This document shows, piece after piece, positions 35,238 through 42,843 of a DNA stretch of 64,000 nt. The DNA is from Rariglobus sp041662485 (GTDB lineage: Bacteria > Verrucomicrobiota > Verrucomicrobiia > Opitutales > Opitutaceae), in NCBI GenBank assembly GCA_041662485.1, contig JBAZSJ010000006.1, positions 88,671 to 152,670 of the forward strand, written 5' to 3'. A program made the translations under genes and the position numbers. The notes under the pieces are model-generated. The model did not search any database. It was not told the DNA's origin and saw nothing but the letters and a program-made list of their open reading frames with translations. Within the stretch, counting starts at the first letter, position 1; each line of letters starts with the position of its first letter.

Positions 35238-35466
35238 GGCGTTAAGAGCAAAATTGTGGCCGTCAAGGAGGTCGGACCTCCCGGTCCGACCACGGTGGAA
35301 TCCCGCTCACGACCATCAGGACGGACCTGGAGGTCCGTCCTCCTCACAGCCCATTTACCGGCTATAGTTTTACTGGATATGCTCCGGACAAAGTTTAGAG
35401 AGGCCTGATTCGAAACTTGGGTATCCCGTCAGACAATACCCATGGCCCAGATATGCGCCCTCCTTT
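35238..35466. other. Junction between flagellar cluster and island
   Basis: About 230 bases without a gene. The first 137 bases are the MITE-like element at 35247-35374; the remainder (35375-35466) shows nothing recognisable. It separates the last flagellin of the flgF operon from the oppositely oriented island genes. Confidence 0.6.
35247..35374. repeat. MITE-like element, 15-bp terminal inverted repeats
   Basis: Ends are AGCAAAATTGTGGCC and GGCTATAGTTTTACT, inverted copies with four mismatches. Inside are two palindromes, GGTCGGACCTCCCGGTCCGA (from 35271) and ACGGACCTGGAGGTCCGT (35321-35338). Related copies lie at 47003, 54278 and 63328. It could also serve as a transcription terminator for the flgF operon. 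Confidence 0.7.
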
Positions 35467-36771
35467 TCACGGCATCCAATTGGGAACGTATAGCCCCGTG
35501 CCTCCCATTACTCGCAGAGTCACTCTCTTGTCCTTGGCCGCCCATTCGGACCACGTTGCGCATTTCAACGCATCGCAAAGGCTGTCACTGAGCACGACCT
35601 CAACCGCGCTCGGCATCTGCGCCTGCAGCCAGTGCAGCAGTTCGGGAGATGCGGGCATATTCAAAACGCAAACCCGGCTCTTGGGCGGCAGCTTGTCGGG
35701 CACGTTGCCCGAGAGAATCCAAGTAGCCTGACTATCCGCTGGTAGGCTAATAGTGGCCGTCGGATAGAGCACCCAAACCGAATCAGACTGTTCCCGAACG
35801 TCCTGCCCCCACTTGTTGCCGAGCACGTCCGGGTTGGGATCGTAGAGGACGAAGCTCGGTTTAGCGTCGCCCCATCTGACGATTTGCGAGCCACCCTCCA
35901 CCAACTGACCGTCACTCAGTCGCCAGCCGACGACATGGAGGGCGCCCAAGACAACGAGAGCGGCACCGCCGACGCGGAGAGCTACCAATGGCCCTGCCCA
36001 CTCTCTCCGGCGAATTCTCCAGGCCAAGGCGGCGACCAGCCATGCGAGCGGCAGCGCCCAGACCTGCCAGACGCTCGCCGTGGTGCTGAAGATCGCGGCC
36101 ACGAAGAATGCCAGCCAGACACCCGCTGCAGTCACAAGGTAGGGCGGGACCGCTGGGCCCGCCGGGTTTGCCCTCCGTGTCGGCCAGACCAGCCAGCAGA
36201 GGCCGGCCCACGAAAGCGCGTAGCCGATGCGGGCGACCAGACCATGCTCGGCGAGCCACGTCAGGTGGAAGTTGATTAACGATAGGTAACCTCGCCGGTC
36301 GCCTATCTCTTGATACCATTGGGCGAAAACTGATGGGGTATTGCCGACGCCCCACCCGTGCGGAGCGTCCCACAGCATCGCCAGGCCAGCCCGCCAGAGT
36401 TCGCGGCGTGAATCATCGCCATAGGTGAAACGCCCCCAAACGCCTCGAATGGTGCCGTATGTGATCACCAACCCGACCACCACGAGCAGAGAGGCCCACG
36501 CCCAGCGAGGGAATCGCGGCCGGGCCACTGCCGCCAGCAGCCCCAGTCCGCAGGTCGCCGCGATCAAACCTCCTCGGGACTTGGTTGCCACGAGCAAGAT
36601 CGTAAGAGCCGTGCCGATGAGAAGCCCCGCGATCTGCCAGTGGTGTTTGGATCTGAGTCCCAGCCAGCCGCAGGACACGAGCGCACAGGCAAGCACGACG
36701 GCGCTCTGATTGGTGCTCGCCGGACCAAGTCCCAGAAAATCGAAGCGATCCCCGAATAAGGCGGTCAGCAT
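35467..36771 (-). CDS. O-antigen ligase/Wzy-like membrane protein with soluble C-terminal domain
   Basis: 434 aa. About residues 20-265 contain roughly eight hydrophobic segments and the Wzy_C-type loop RRELWRAGLAMLWDAPHGWG followed by VGNTPSVFAQWYQE. Residues about 270-434 are soluble (PSFVLYDPNPDVLGNKW ... WILSGNVPDKLPP) with alternating beta/alpha pattern of unknown fold. The usual N-terminal membrane helices of the family are few, so the protein may be a short variant or N-terminally truncated. Family membership does not fix the substrate; polymer ligation at the periplasmic face is inferred. Confidence 0.6.
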   Translation of the reverse strand: MLTALFGDRFDFLGLGPASTNQSAVVLACALVSCGWLGLRSKHHWQIAGLLIGTALTILLVATKSRGGLIAATCGLGLLAAVARPRFPRWAWASLLVVVGLVITYGTIRGVWGRFTYGDDSRRELWRAGLAMLWDAPHGWGVGNTPSVFAQWYQEIGDRRGYLSLINFHLTWLAEHGLVARIGYALSWAGLCWLVWPTRRANPAGPAVPPYLVTAAGVWLAFFVAAIFSTTASVWQVWALPLAWLVAALAWRIRRREWAGPLVALRVGGAALVVLGALHVVGWRLSDGQLVEGGSQIVRWGDAKPSFVLYDPNPDVLGNKWGQDVREQSDSVWVLYPTATISLPADSQATWILSGNVPDKLPPKSRVCVLNMPASPELLHWLQAQMPSAVEVVLSDSLCDALKCATWSEWAAKDKRVTLRVMGGTGLYVPNWMP

Positions 36772-36820
36772 GGCTCAGGGTTGTCGGGGGCGCTATGTGC
36801 AGTCGCCGCTTTCGCGTCGC

Positions 36821-37930
36821 TCATTTCTCGAAAAGGGGTCCCCATGCGACGGCAACTTCACGCGTGGGAAGAGCCGTCTGGTAACGGCCCTCGACCAAAT
36901 GCGCCTTCTCGAAGGGGAACGCCTGCTGGTTGAGCCAGTCGCCCACGTAGCCGGGGTGACGCATGAGCCGAGAGGGATCGCCCTTGAATTGAGGTGCCTT
37001 GTCCCGGTAGTCCGGCAGGTAGGGAAGCAAATAGTCGAAAAAGGCCACGGTCAGCCGGTCTATCTCCGGGCTGCCGGCGTGCCCCAAGTTCTCCCCGGCC
37101 TTATAGATGACGGGGTATCCCAGCTCCAACGCGTTGTAGTAAAACCGTTGCGACGCAGCATAGCCATACTCCCGCTCACCCGTGGTCACCAACCATTCCA
37201 GGCTCTTCCCGGCCGGAGTGGGGATATCGTAGGAGCTGTTTACGTGGATGTGGATGGCGGCGAAATACTCGGGCTTGCGCAGCACGAGGCGATGGGCCGT
37301 TTGCGCGCCGTTGGATATGCCGTCGATCAGGAAGTCTTTCGTCGGCAGCTTATATTTGAGGGTTAGCTGCTGGATGGAATACTCCCACTTACGGGCGGCG
37401 ATATCGAAGCGTCTCGACCAATCCTCATCCTGTTTCTGGCCCATCTCGTCGTTGCTGAGGCTCGTCGTGAAAAAACCCAGCTGCGACCAGCTGATCAGAA
37501 CGAATTTGTTCTTCGCTGCCCATTGGATCAACGGACTCCCGCTTCGCAGATTACCCATGACGCCGTCAGGCGTGTTTTTCCATGTGCAGATGCACATAAC
37601 CCCGCGAATGGCGTCACCCTGTTTCCAGTCGGGGGGCATCTTGAGGGCGAAGTTTATCCAGCTATCCTTGCCCGGCCCGTAGTTGACGAACTGCTTGTAG
37701 AAAATAACCCCATTCACCACATCGCCTGACTGCGGCGATTTTTGGGAAGGAGGGGTTTGCGCCCATGCGCTTGCGCTAAACATGAGCAGAACCCCAAACA
37801 ACAGTTGCCGATGGAACAGCTTCAAGCAAGCAGGGGAACAACCACTGGGGCTCTCGAAAACGACAGTTCGCTTTTGCACACCTTTCGGCGGGATATGCAT
37901 CCTCGCCCCATCCTTGATTATCGAACTCAT
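36821..37930 (-). CDS. Secreted alpha/beta-hydrolase (esterase-like)
   Basis: 369 aa. Signal-like hydrophobic segment at about 41-57 ending SASAWAQ; the real start may be the internal Met at residue 11. Nucleophile elbow GISNGAQ (S206) and a C-terminal His in GENLGHAGS (H284) suggest a Ser-His-Asp hydrolase of the LpqC/PHB-depolymerase-like type. Homologous in layout to the next gene (GxSxGAQ, GH near the C-terminus), so the two look like an old duplication. Substrate unknown. 32 bases after its neighbour. Confidence 0.65.
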   Translation of the reverse strand: MSSIIKDGARMHIPPKGVQKRTVVFESPSGCSPACLKLFHRQLLFGVLLMFSASAWAQTPPSQKSPQSGDVVNGVIFYKQFVNYGPGKDSWINFALKMPPDWKQGDAIRGVMCICTWKNTPDGVMGNLRSGSPLIQWAAKNKFVLISWSQLGFFTTSLSNDEMGQKQDEDWSRRFDIAARKWEYSIQQLTLKYKLPTKDFLIDGISNGAQTAHRLVLRKPEYFAAIHIHVNSSYDIPTPAGKSLEWLVTTGEREYGYAASQRFYYNALELGYPVIYKAGENLGHAGSPEIDRLTVAFFDYLLPYLPDYRDKAPQFKGDPSRLMRHPGYVGDWLNQQAFPFEKAHLVEGRYQTALPTREVAVAWGPLFEK

Positions 37931-37962
37931 TTGAGATTATTCGCGTGCGATTCCGTGCCTAA

Positions 37963-38877
37963 TCAGGGATGATGCAGCTTCAGCCACGCCTCTTTGACCT
38001 CCGGCGTTGGCAGCCATACGGACAGCGCGGGAGTCAACAGCCGTTCGTCCTCAGTCGTCGGCTCCATCGTCTCAGCATCCAGCCATACAGATTGATCAAA
38101 TTTACCAGCCAACACCGCTGAAAAATAGCTGCGGATGAATTCTTCCAACCGCTTGTGCCGGACATGTCCGATATTGCCAACGCTGACCCATGTCCAGCGG
38201 GCATCCTTACGTCGCCCCTGTTGGAAATATCCAAAAGCAGGGCCATAGCGATCGGCATCGAATTCTCCGCAGGTGACAATGCCTGGAGGACTGGACGGGT
38301 TCGCAGAAACGTGGTCGGCCCAAAAACAGGCTGCATAAGCCGCCCAACTCAAAACCCGGTCGGGATGTTGATCGGTGAAACGGGCGCAAAATTGGGCACC
38401 GCCGGAAAACCCGTAAAGGAAAAGTTTCACATCCTTTCCGTATAGTTCTCGAAGTCCACGAATGAGCACATCACCCGCTCCCTGCTCAGGATAATAATAG
38501 CCAATGGCTGGATCACCATAAAGTAATTCGGGCGGCGATGAAAACGACACCCCAACCAAGCCAAGCCCTCTTTCCTTAGCGAAGGCTCTCCATGCACTAT
38601 CCTTGGCCAAGATCGCACCATCTCCATTCATGCCAGGGCATAGAACTAAAACTCCGTTCGTGGCCGGAAAGTTTCGTTCACAGTTCAACTCGCTCTTGGT
38701 CATCCCCGGTGGGGGAACTACGTGCCAAGTGAACATTTCCGCCCGTGCTGGGACTGCAAGAGCCAGCGCCAACCAACACCATAAATTTACCTTAAAAATA
38801 AGGCTCCCGATTGAGGTAAAGAGGTGCCGCCGGGGTTGCCACTTCGGGGACAATTGTTCGATCTGTATCATGCGCAC
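37963..38877 (-). CDS. Second secreted alpha/beta-hydrolase
   Basis: 304 aa with a long n-region and a signal segment at about 28-46 (LALALAVPARA). GFSGGAQ holds the likely nucleophile S158; VGNIGHVRH holds the likely catalytic H238; CGEFDADRYG may supply the acid. VLVLCPGMNGDG is the oxyanion-side strand. Distantly similar to the upstream-coded hydrolase. Its codon choice is less GC-biased than the flagellar genes. Substrate unknown. Confidence 0.65.
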   Translation of the reverse strand: MRMIQIEQLSPKWQPRRHLFTSIGSLIFKVNLWCWLALALAVPARAEMFTWHVVPPPGMTKSELNCERNFPATNGVLVLCPGMNGDGAILAKDSAWRAFAKERGLGLVGVSFSSPPELLYGDPAIGYYYPEQGAGDVLIRGLRELYGKDVKLFLYGFSGGAQFCARFTDQHPDRVLSWAAYAACFWADHVSANPSSPPGIVTCGEFDADRYGPAFGYFQQGRRKDARWTWVSVGNIGHVRHKRLEEFIRSYFSAVLAGKFDQSVWLDAETMEPTTEDERLLTPALSVWLPTPEVKEAWLKLHHP

Positions 38878-38880
38878 GTG

Positions 38881-39381
38881 TTATTTCCTATTATGAGAAT
38901 ATGCCTGCCAGGCGGGAAACCCGCCATTGAGCACGTAAATCCGCGCACCGGACAAATCCATCAACAAGCGCAGCGCCACCCGCTTGCTTGCTGAGCACGC
39001 TTGCCCGCTGCAATATATGACTATCGGACGCTCGGGTTGCCATTGTTCCAAAAATGTTGGCAGCGTCGCATCCCAAGATTCCTCCGAAAGCAGGATCGCG
39101 CCTGAAATATGCTCCTTTTCGTAAAGTTGGCGAGAACGCGCGTCTACAACTACGCATTCAGTCATCGCATCCAGCCCAGCAACGTCCAGCTCCCGAATCT
39201 GCCAATGCACCAATGAGAAATGTTCCTGCTCCGAATGCAGGCGAGCCATCGCAATGGACACACCTGCGCTTATAGATAAAAGAATGAAACTACGGAACGC
39301 GTATTTAAGGATAAGGGAGAGCCTCTCTAATTTGCCTCGCCCACTTCTTCCGCCCAACATTTGAGTATTCGACTCCATCAT
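38881..39381 (-). CDS. Membrane-tethered rhodanese-like protein
   Basis: 166 aa. One transmembrane segment (about 28-46) then a periplasmic rhodanese domain: VVVDARSRQLYEKEHISGAI and active-site loop YCSGQACSASKRVA with C124; a second Cys (129) is near. Could shuttle sulfane sulfur or act as a thiol redox protein outside the cytoplasm. The start overlaps the DUF1573 gene stop, indicating coupling, and MauE-type genes nearby fit a redox theme. Confidence 0.8.
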   Translation of the reverse strand: MMESNTQMLGGRSGRGKLERLSLILKYAFRSFILLSISAGVSIAMARLHSEQEHFSLVHWQIRELDVAGLDAMTECVVVDARSRQLYEKEHISGAILLSEESWDATLPTFLEQWQPERPIVIYCSGQACSASKRVALRLLMDLSGARIYVLNGGFPAWQAYSHNRK

Positions 39382-40058
39382 CGAATGATTAAGTGAACAT
39401 AAAAACGCAGAGTTTTCCCTGTTTCATCCATGCCCTCAACGGTAACCATTGCCTGTTGCGACTGGGCGGTGGAAGCAGGAAGCACCTTCAATTCATAAAT
39501 ACGACCCGCCTGAATCTCTTTCCATTTCCCTTCAAAGTTTTTATTGTCAATCTTAGCTAGCTTCAGCGCGAGCAAGCGAGCCTCGTTGACCTCGAAACGT
39601 ATCGTCTTGGCAACCACTTCGGAATTCATACGCCAAAGCGTGATCCCGTGCGAAATTTTAACGACCTCGGGAATGACGACGCGCAAGTTGAGCGTGTCCG
39701 AAAAGGGCCTGCGCACTCCGGCGTCGAGCTCCGCTCCCTTGGCCGTAATCGTAACTGAATTTACTCCGCGCCGCCCGCGAGTGTTATACGTCCCCTTGAG
39801 TACCCCTGATTCCCCTGGCGCGTAGGTGCTCTTGTCGAGCTTGATCGATGTGCAACCGCAGCTTGCAATAGGGGAGACAAATTCAACTGGCAATTTACCG
39901 TTATTTTTAAAATCGAAAGTAAACGCAACAATCGCCGCGTCTAAAGGCGCGGTCACAGTAAGGTTATCCTTTCCCCATTCCACATCCCCTTTACAACGCG
40001 CCGAAGTAGATATACCCAGAAGAATATAAACAAAAAGCTGAGTTTTGAAAGAAGACAC
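39378..40058 (-). CDS. Secreted DUF1573 domain protein
   Basis: 226 aa with an N-terminal signal peptide. The DUF1573 core has FDFKNNGKLPVEFVSPIASC followed by GCTSIKLDKSTYAPGESGVL: the SCGCT motif is the family hallmark. Ig-like fold expected, then a second beta-rich half. DUF1573 proteins have no settled function; co-location with rhodanese and MauE genes suggests a periplasmic thiol or sulfur role (inference). Confidence 0.82.
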   Translation of the reverse strand: MSSFKTQLFVYILLGISTSARCKGDVEWGKDNLTVTAPLDAAIVAFTFDFKNNGKLPVEFVSPIASCGCTSIKLDKSTYAPGESGVLKGTYNTRGRRGVNSVTITAKGAELDAGVRRPFSDTLNLRVVIPEVVKISHGITLWRMNSEVVAKTIRFEVNEARLLALKLAKIDNKNFEGKWKEIQAGRIYELKVLPASTAQSQQAMVTVEGMDETGKTLRFYVHLIIR

Positions 40059-40167
40059 AATAATCTAAGTAAGCGACAACAGTTCAGTCACCCGCACTCG
40101 CCACCACCCGCACAACGAAGTTTTAAACACAGCGGGTTACACGAGGGAAAAGAATAATCACTCCAAA

Positions 40168-40800
40168 TTACTTACTTGCGCGAGGATCCACCCACCCCTT
40201 GACGATAGCGTCGATAAGCTGCGGAGGCGCTTTATGGCTCTTTAAAAAATCGACCAACTCCTCCATTCCTAAACCACCGCGTGCAACCAGATCCTTCATG
40301 TAACGCGCATAGGCTTGATACATCGACTTATAATCGTCTCGCATTGTCCTCACCCTTGACCGGATTTGAGCTTTTTCCGCATTAGCCTTCACCGCAGCCA
40401 CGTAGGAAAGTCTCTCGTTTTCATTCTTAATACTTTTTAAGTCACGCCCATCATAATCGGCAGGAGCCTGCACTGATATTACAGTAAGATTTTGAGGCGC
40501 ATCAAAGTCAAAAGACCAGTCCGTTTTTAAATACATATCACTTATTGATATCACCAACACCTCAAGCTCCTTCCTAGCAATCTCTTTTAGCTGATCAGCG
40601 GTCCACTGCTTCGCATCTCGATTATTCGCCTTAAGAGAACGCAATACAGCAAAACAATCATCAGGATTATAAGCCAGCTTACCCTTGAGGCCATTCAGCT
40701 CTTTCGCATATGTCTTCACGTCAATCTGCGCCCACCCCGAAAGAGAACTAAGCGAGATGAAAACCAACAATAATCTTATTTTTTGAAAAATAGCATTCAT
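40168..40800 (-). CDS. Secreted hypothetical protein
   Basis: 210 aa from ATG 40800 (a longer start at 40860 adds 20 residues and overlaps the next ORF). Signal peptide to about residue 24 (LSSLSGWAQ), then a helical, charged protein with no motif I recognise: KELNGLKGKLAYNPDDCFAV, YKSMYQAYARYMKDLVARGG. The AT-rich codon use differs from the flagellar genes. Confidence 0.6.
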   Translation of the reverse strand: MNAIFQKIRLLLVFISLSSLSGWAQIDVKTYAKELNGLKGKLAYNPDDCFAVLRSLKANNRDAKQWTADQLKEIARKELEVLVISISDMYLKTDWSFDFDAPQNLTVISVQAPADYDGRDLKSIKNENERLSYVAAVKANAEKAQIRSRVRTMRDDYKSMYQAYARYMKDLVARGGLGMEELVDFLKSHKAPPQLIDAIVKGWVDPRASK

Positions 40801-40807
40801 GATTATT

Positions 40808-41210
40808 TTAATACCAAAGAATATTTGTAGCATCGCTATGATTTGATGTAACCGGACCAATCGTTGACTTGCTTATCGATGTCTGCGTAGCATCACTCGA
40901 GGCTGTTTGCATGGCAATTGAAAACGAATGCTCCAGCCCACCATCGCTTACACTAGGATCGCTAGGACTAGGAGAACCCTTATACCATACTTCAATAGGC
41001 CACTCCAACGAACCGGTGCCATCAAATGGAGGATAGGTCGTAACTGGACCAATGCCAACATTATCTACTGCGTCCACGATATTATCCGCCAATATTGAAT
41101 GCGGGGTTCCTACAGGATGAACATGGCCACAGAACTCGGCAAAATTGACACATCCGCCTTCTCTCTGATCCCTAGACTAAAACGCTCTCTTTCCGATGGG
41201 CTCGTATTCC
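40808..41210 (-). pseudogene. Possible remnant of a secreted or prepilin-like gene
   Basis: An open frame runs from a stop near 41180 to the stop at 40808, with a last ATG-less start region (TTG at 41092). The readable part includes VNFAEFCGHVHPVG and DNIVDAVDNVGIGPVTTYPP. VNFAEFCGHVH is loosely like the H-X9-DG segment of Planctomycetes/Verrucomicrobia prepilin-like proteins. The upstream piece, an ATG-started 38-residue hydrophobic peptide near 41300-41180, is in another frame. A frameshifted or truncated gene is the best reading, but a genuine small protein from 41092 cannot be excluded. Confidence 0.3.
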
Positions 41211-41294
41211 GCACAACATCAAGGAGGCAACCGCCGTGACAGTCAGACGCAGACACCGACAAGCAAACTGGATAATACCGACGACCATCTCTTG

Positions 41295-41564
41295 TTATTC
41301 TACAGCTGACTTGGACTCGGGAGCCCCTTTGACGCTGGTCTTATCGCTGGGAATTTCAACGCTTTGCCGTGGGATTGGAGCCGCGTCATCCACGATTACA
41401 TCTTCCGGCATTGAGCCTCCTTGGTCTCCTGGTTCAGCGGGCGGACAAGGAGGGGCGCCTGGAATAGGAGCCTCTGGTGAGTCGCATGGCTCACACACAG
41501 CATAAGCACAAGCGGACGAGAGCCCGAGAGAGAGAAGAATAAGGAGCTTGCTTGATGTTTTCAT
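41295..41564 (-). CDS. Small secreted Cys/Pro-rich protein
   Basis: 89 aa from ATG 41564. Signal peptide or lipobox (LLSLGLSSAC at about 11-19, or cleavage after AYA), then VCEPCDSPEAPIPGAPPCPP with three Cys and many Pro, and an acidic disordered tail. No family recognised. Short enough to be a peptide precursor or a surface decoration. Confidence 0.45.
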   Translation of the reverse strand: MKTSSKLLILLSLGLSSACAYAVCEPCDSPEAPIPGAPPCPPAEPGDQGGSMPEDVIVDDAAPIPRQSVEIPSDKTSVKGAPESKSAVE

Positions 41565-41896
41565 AGTCGAAATTGGAACCACCTGAAAATGAATAGCGAA
41601 GATAGTTGCAACACAAATCTCCACCAATCCCGGAAAGTCATCCATTCGTAACACGTTAATTAAATTGATGAATCGAAAATATTAGCACTTTGGCTATTAG
41701 AATGCGATTCGTGTAAATTAGCTTGCCTACATTTGTTTCATCTCATGGCCTAGGCATGTTTCCAGAGGTTTTAGCTTTTAAACCTGACACTGATCCGGTG
41801 CTCGTCTCGCGCGTTACTTGCCCGTAACCGCACACGTCCAGCTATCATTTTTTGCCATGTTCCTGCAATCTTCATCCCGCATACCCACTAAACAGA
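41565..41896. other. AT-rich divergent spacer
   Basis: About 330 bases, markedly AT-richer than the rest of the window, separating the minus-strand island genes from the plus-strand mauE-like gene. It probably holds promoters for both directions; no specific box could be fixed. No convincing gene. Confidence 0.5.
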
Positions 41897-42448
41897 ATGC
41901 TCAACCGAGTGACTAGGGTTACGAGCGCAGTCGCAGTCGATGGCAAAACAGTCCAACCAGCCTGCTACGAGGGCGTAATTTGCTGGGCAAACAGGGGTGC
42001 GCGGTTGACGCTAGCGGGCCTGTTCTTGTGGGCGGGTATGCGCAAGGCGATGGAGCCAGCAATGTTTCTTCAGGACATCGAATCCTTCCAGCTGCTGCCA
42101 TACCGTTGGGCATGGCTCGTCTCGATCTGGCTGCCGTATCTCGAAATCACCGCCGCAGTAGCGCTGCTATGGGGGCGAAAGTGGACGCAGGCGGCCAGCG
42201 GATTGCTCGGCGCGATGCTTCTGGTTTTCGTTGGCGCGACCATTTCGGCCTGGGCGCGGGGCCTGACGCTTGCTTGCGGGTGCTTCGGACATTCGAGCGA
42301 ACCATCGAGCTACTCTTGGATGCTTACGCGCAACTTGGTATTGCTTGCGCTAGCGGGATGCATTTTTAGGACAGGCAAAACGACAATTTCCATCACTAAA
42401 CCAGTCAGAGACACAAACTCCGATGAGCAAACAAACCCAGTCCTCTAA
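41897..42448 (+). CDS. MauE/DoxX-family redox-associated membrane protein
   Basis: 183 aa from ATG 41897 (a TTG at 41852 would add 15 unlike residues). Four hydrophobic segments; RLTLAGLFLWAGMRKAMEP and YLEITAAVALLWGRKWTQAA match MauE/DoxX, and GLTLACGCFGHSSEPSS holds the CxC pair typical of MauE. These proteins support disulfide or cofactor maturation in the periplasm. Overlaps the next gene by 26 bases. Confidence 0.82.
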   Translation: MLNRVTRVTSAVAVDGKTVQPACYEGVICWANRGARLTLAGLFLWAGMRKAMEPAMFLQDIESFQLLPYRWAWLVSIWLPYLEITAAVALLWGRKWTQAASGLLGAMLLVFVGATISAWARGLTLACGCFGHSSEPSSYSWMLTRNLVLLALAGCIFRTGKTTISITKPVRDTNSDEQTNPVL

Positions 42449-42809
42449 ACTCCCGCTGATCGGCGGCATCCTCGGCGGGACATTGCTTCTGGGCGGCATC
42501 GCCTTCTTCGGATGGCATGCCGTTGGCACGCGCGAGCCCAAGCTGCCGGCGGAGGCCTACGTATCCAACGCACGGGGACTGGCCGGCAACCGCTACGAGC
42601 TTCAGGCGCGCATCGAGCGCCAGTTGGAGATGCGACAGGGCGTGGGGCGGATCATCCTTGCCCGCGACACCGCTTCCGAAAAATTGGTGCCGTTCCTCGA
42701 CGGGGGAAAGGTCCAGAACTTCAACCCCGAGCCCGGCCAGCTCTACGCCCTGACGGTGCAGGTGGAGAGCGACGGACTGCTGTCGCTGACGGGATTCCGC
42801 AAACTGTGA
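42423..42809 (+). CDS. Membrane-anchored hypothetical protein
   Basis: 128 aa. One N-terminal transmembrane helix (about 10-32), then a small soluble domain: RYELQARIERQLEMRQGVGR, IILARDTASEKLVPFLDGGK, ending LSLTGFRKL. The beta-rich tail resembles OB-like modules but no family can be named. It overlaps the mauE-like gene, so probably co-translated. Confidence 0.65.
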   Translation: MSKQTQSSKLPLIGGILGGTLLLGGIAFFGWHAVGTREPKLPAEAYVSNARGLAGNRYELQARIERQLEMRQGVGRIILARDTASEKLVPFLDGGKVQNFNPEPGQLYALTVQVESDGLLSLTGFRKL

Positions 42810-42843
42810 GCAGGGGAACGCAAAGGACATAACAAGGAAAACC

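Noticed and set aside
35417..35731. Plus-strand small ORF after the flagellin
   Set aside because: Antisense to the ligase-like gene and without plausible start context.
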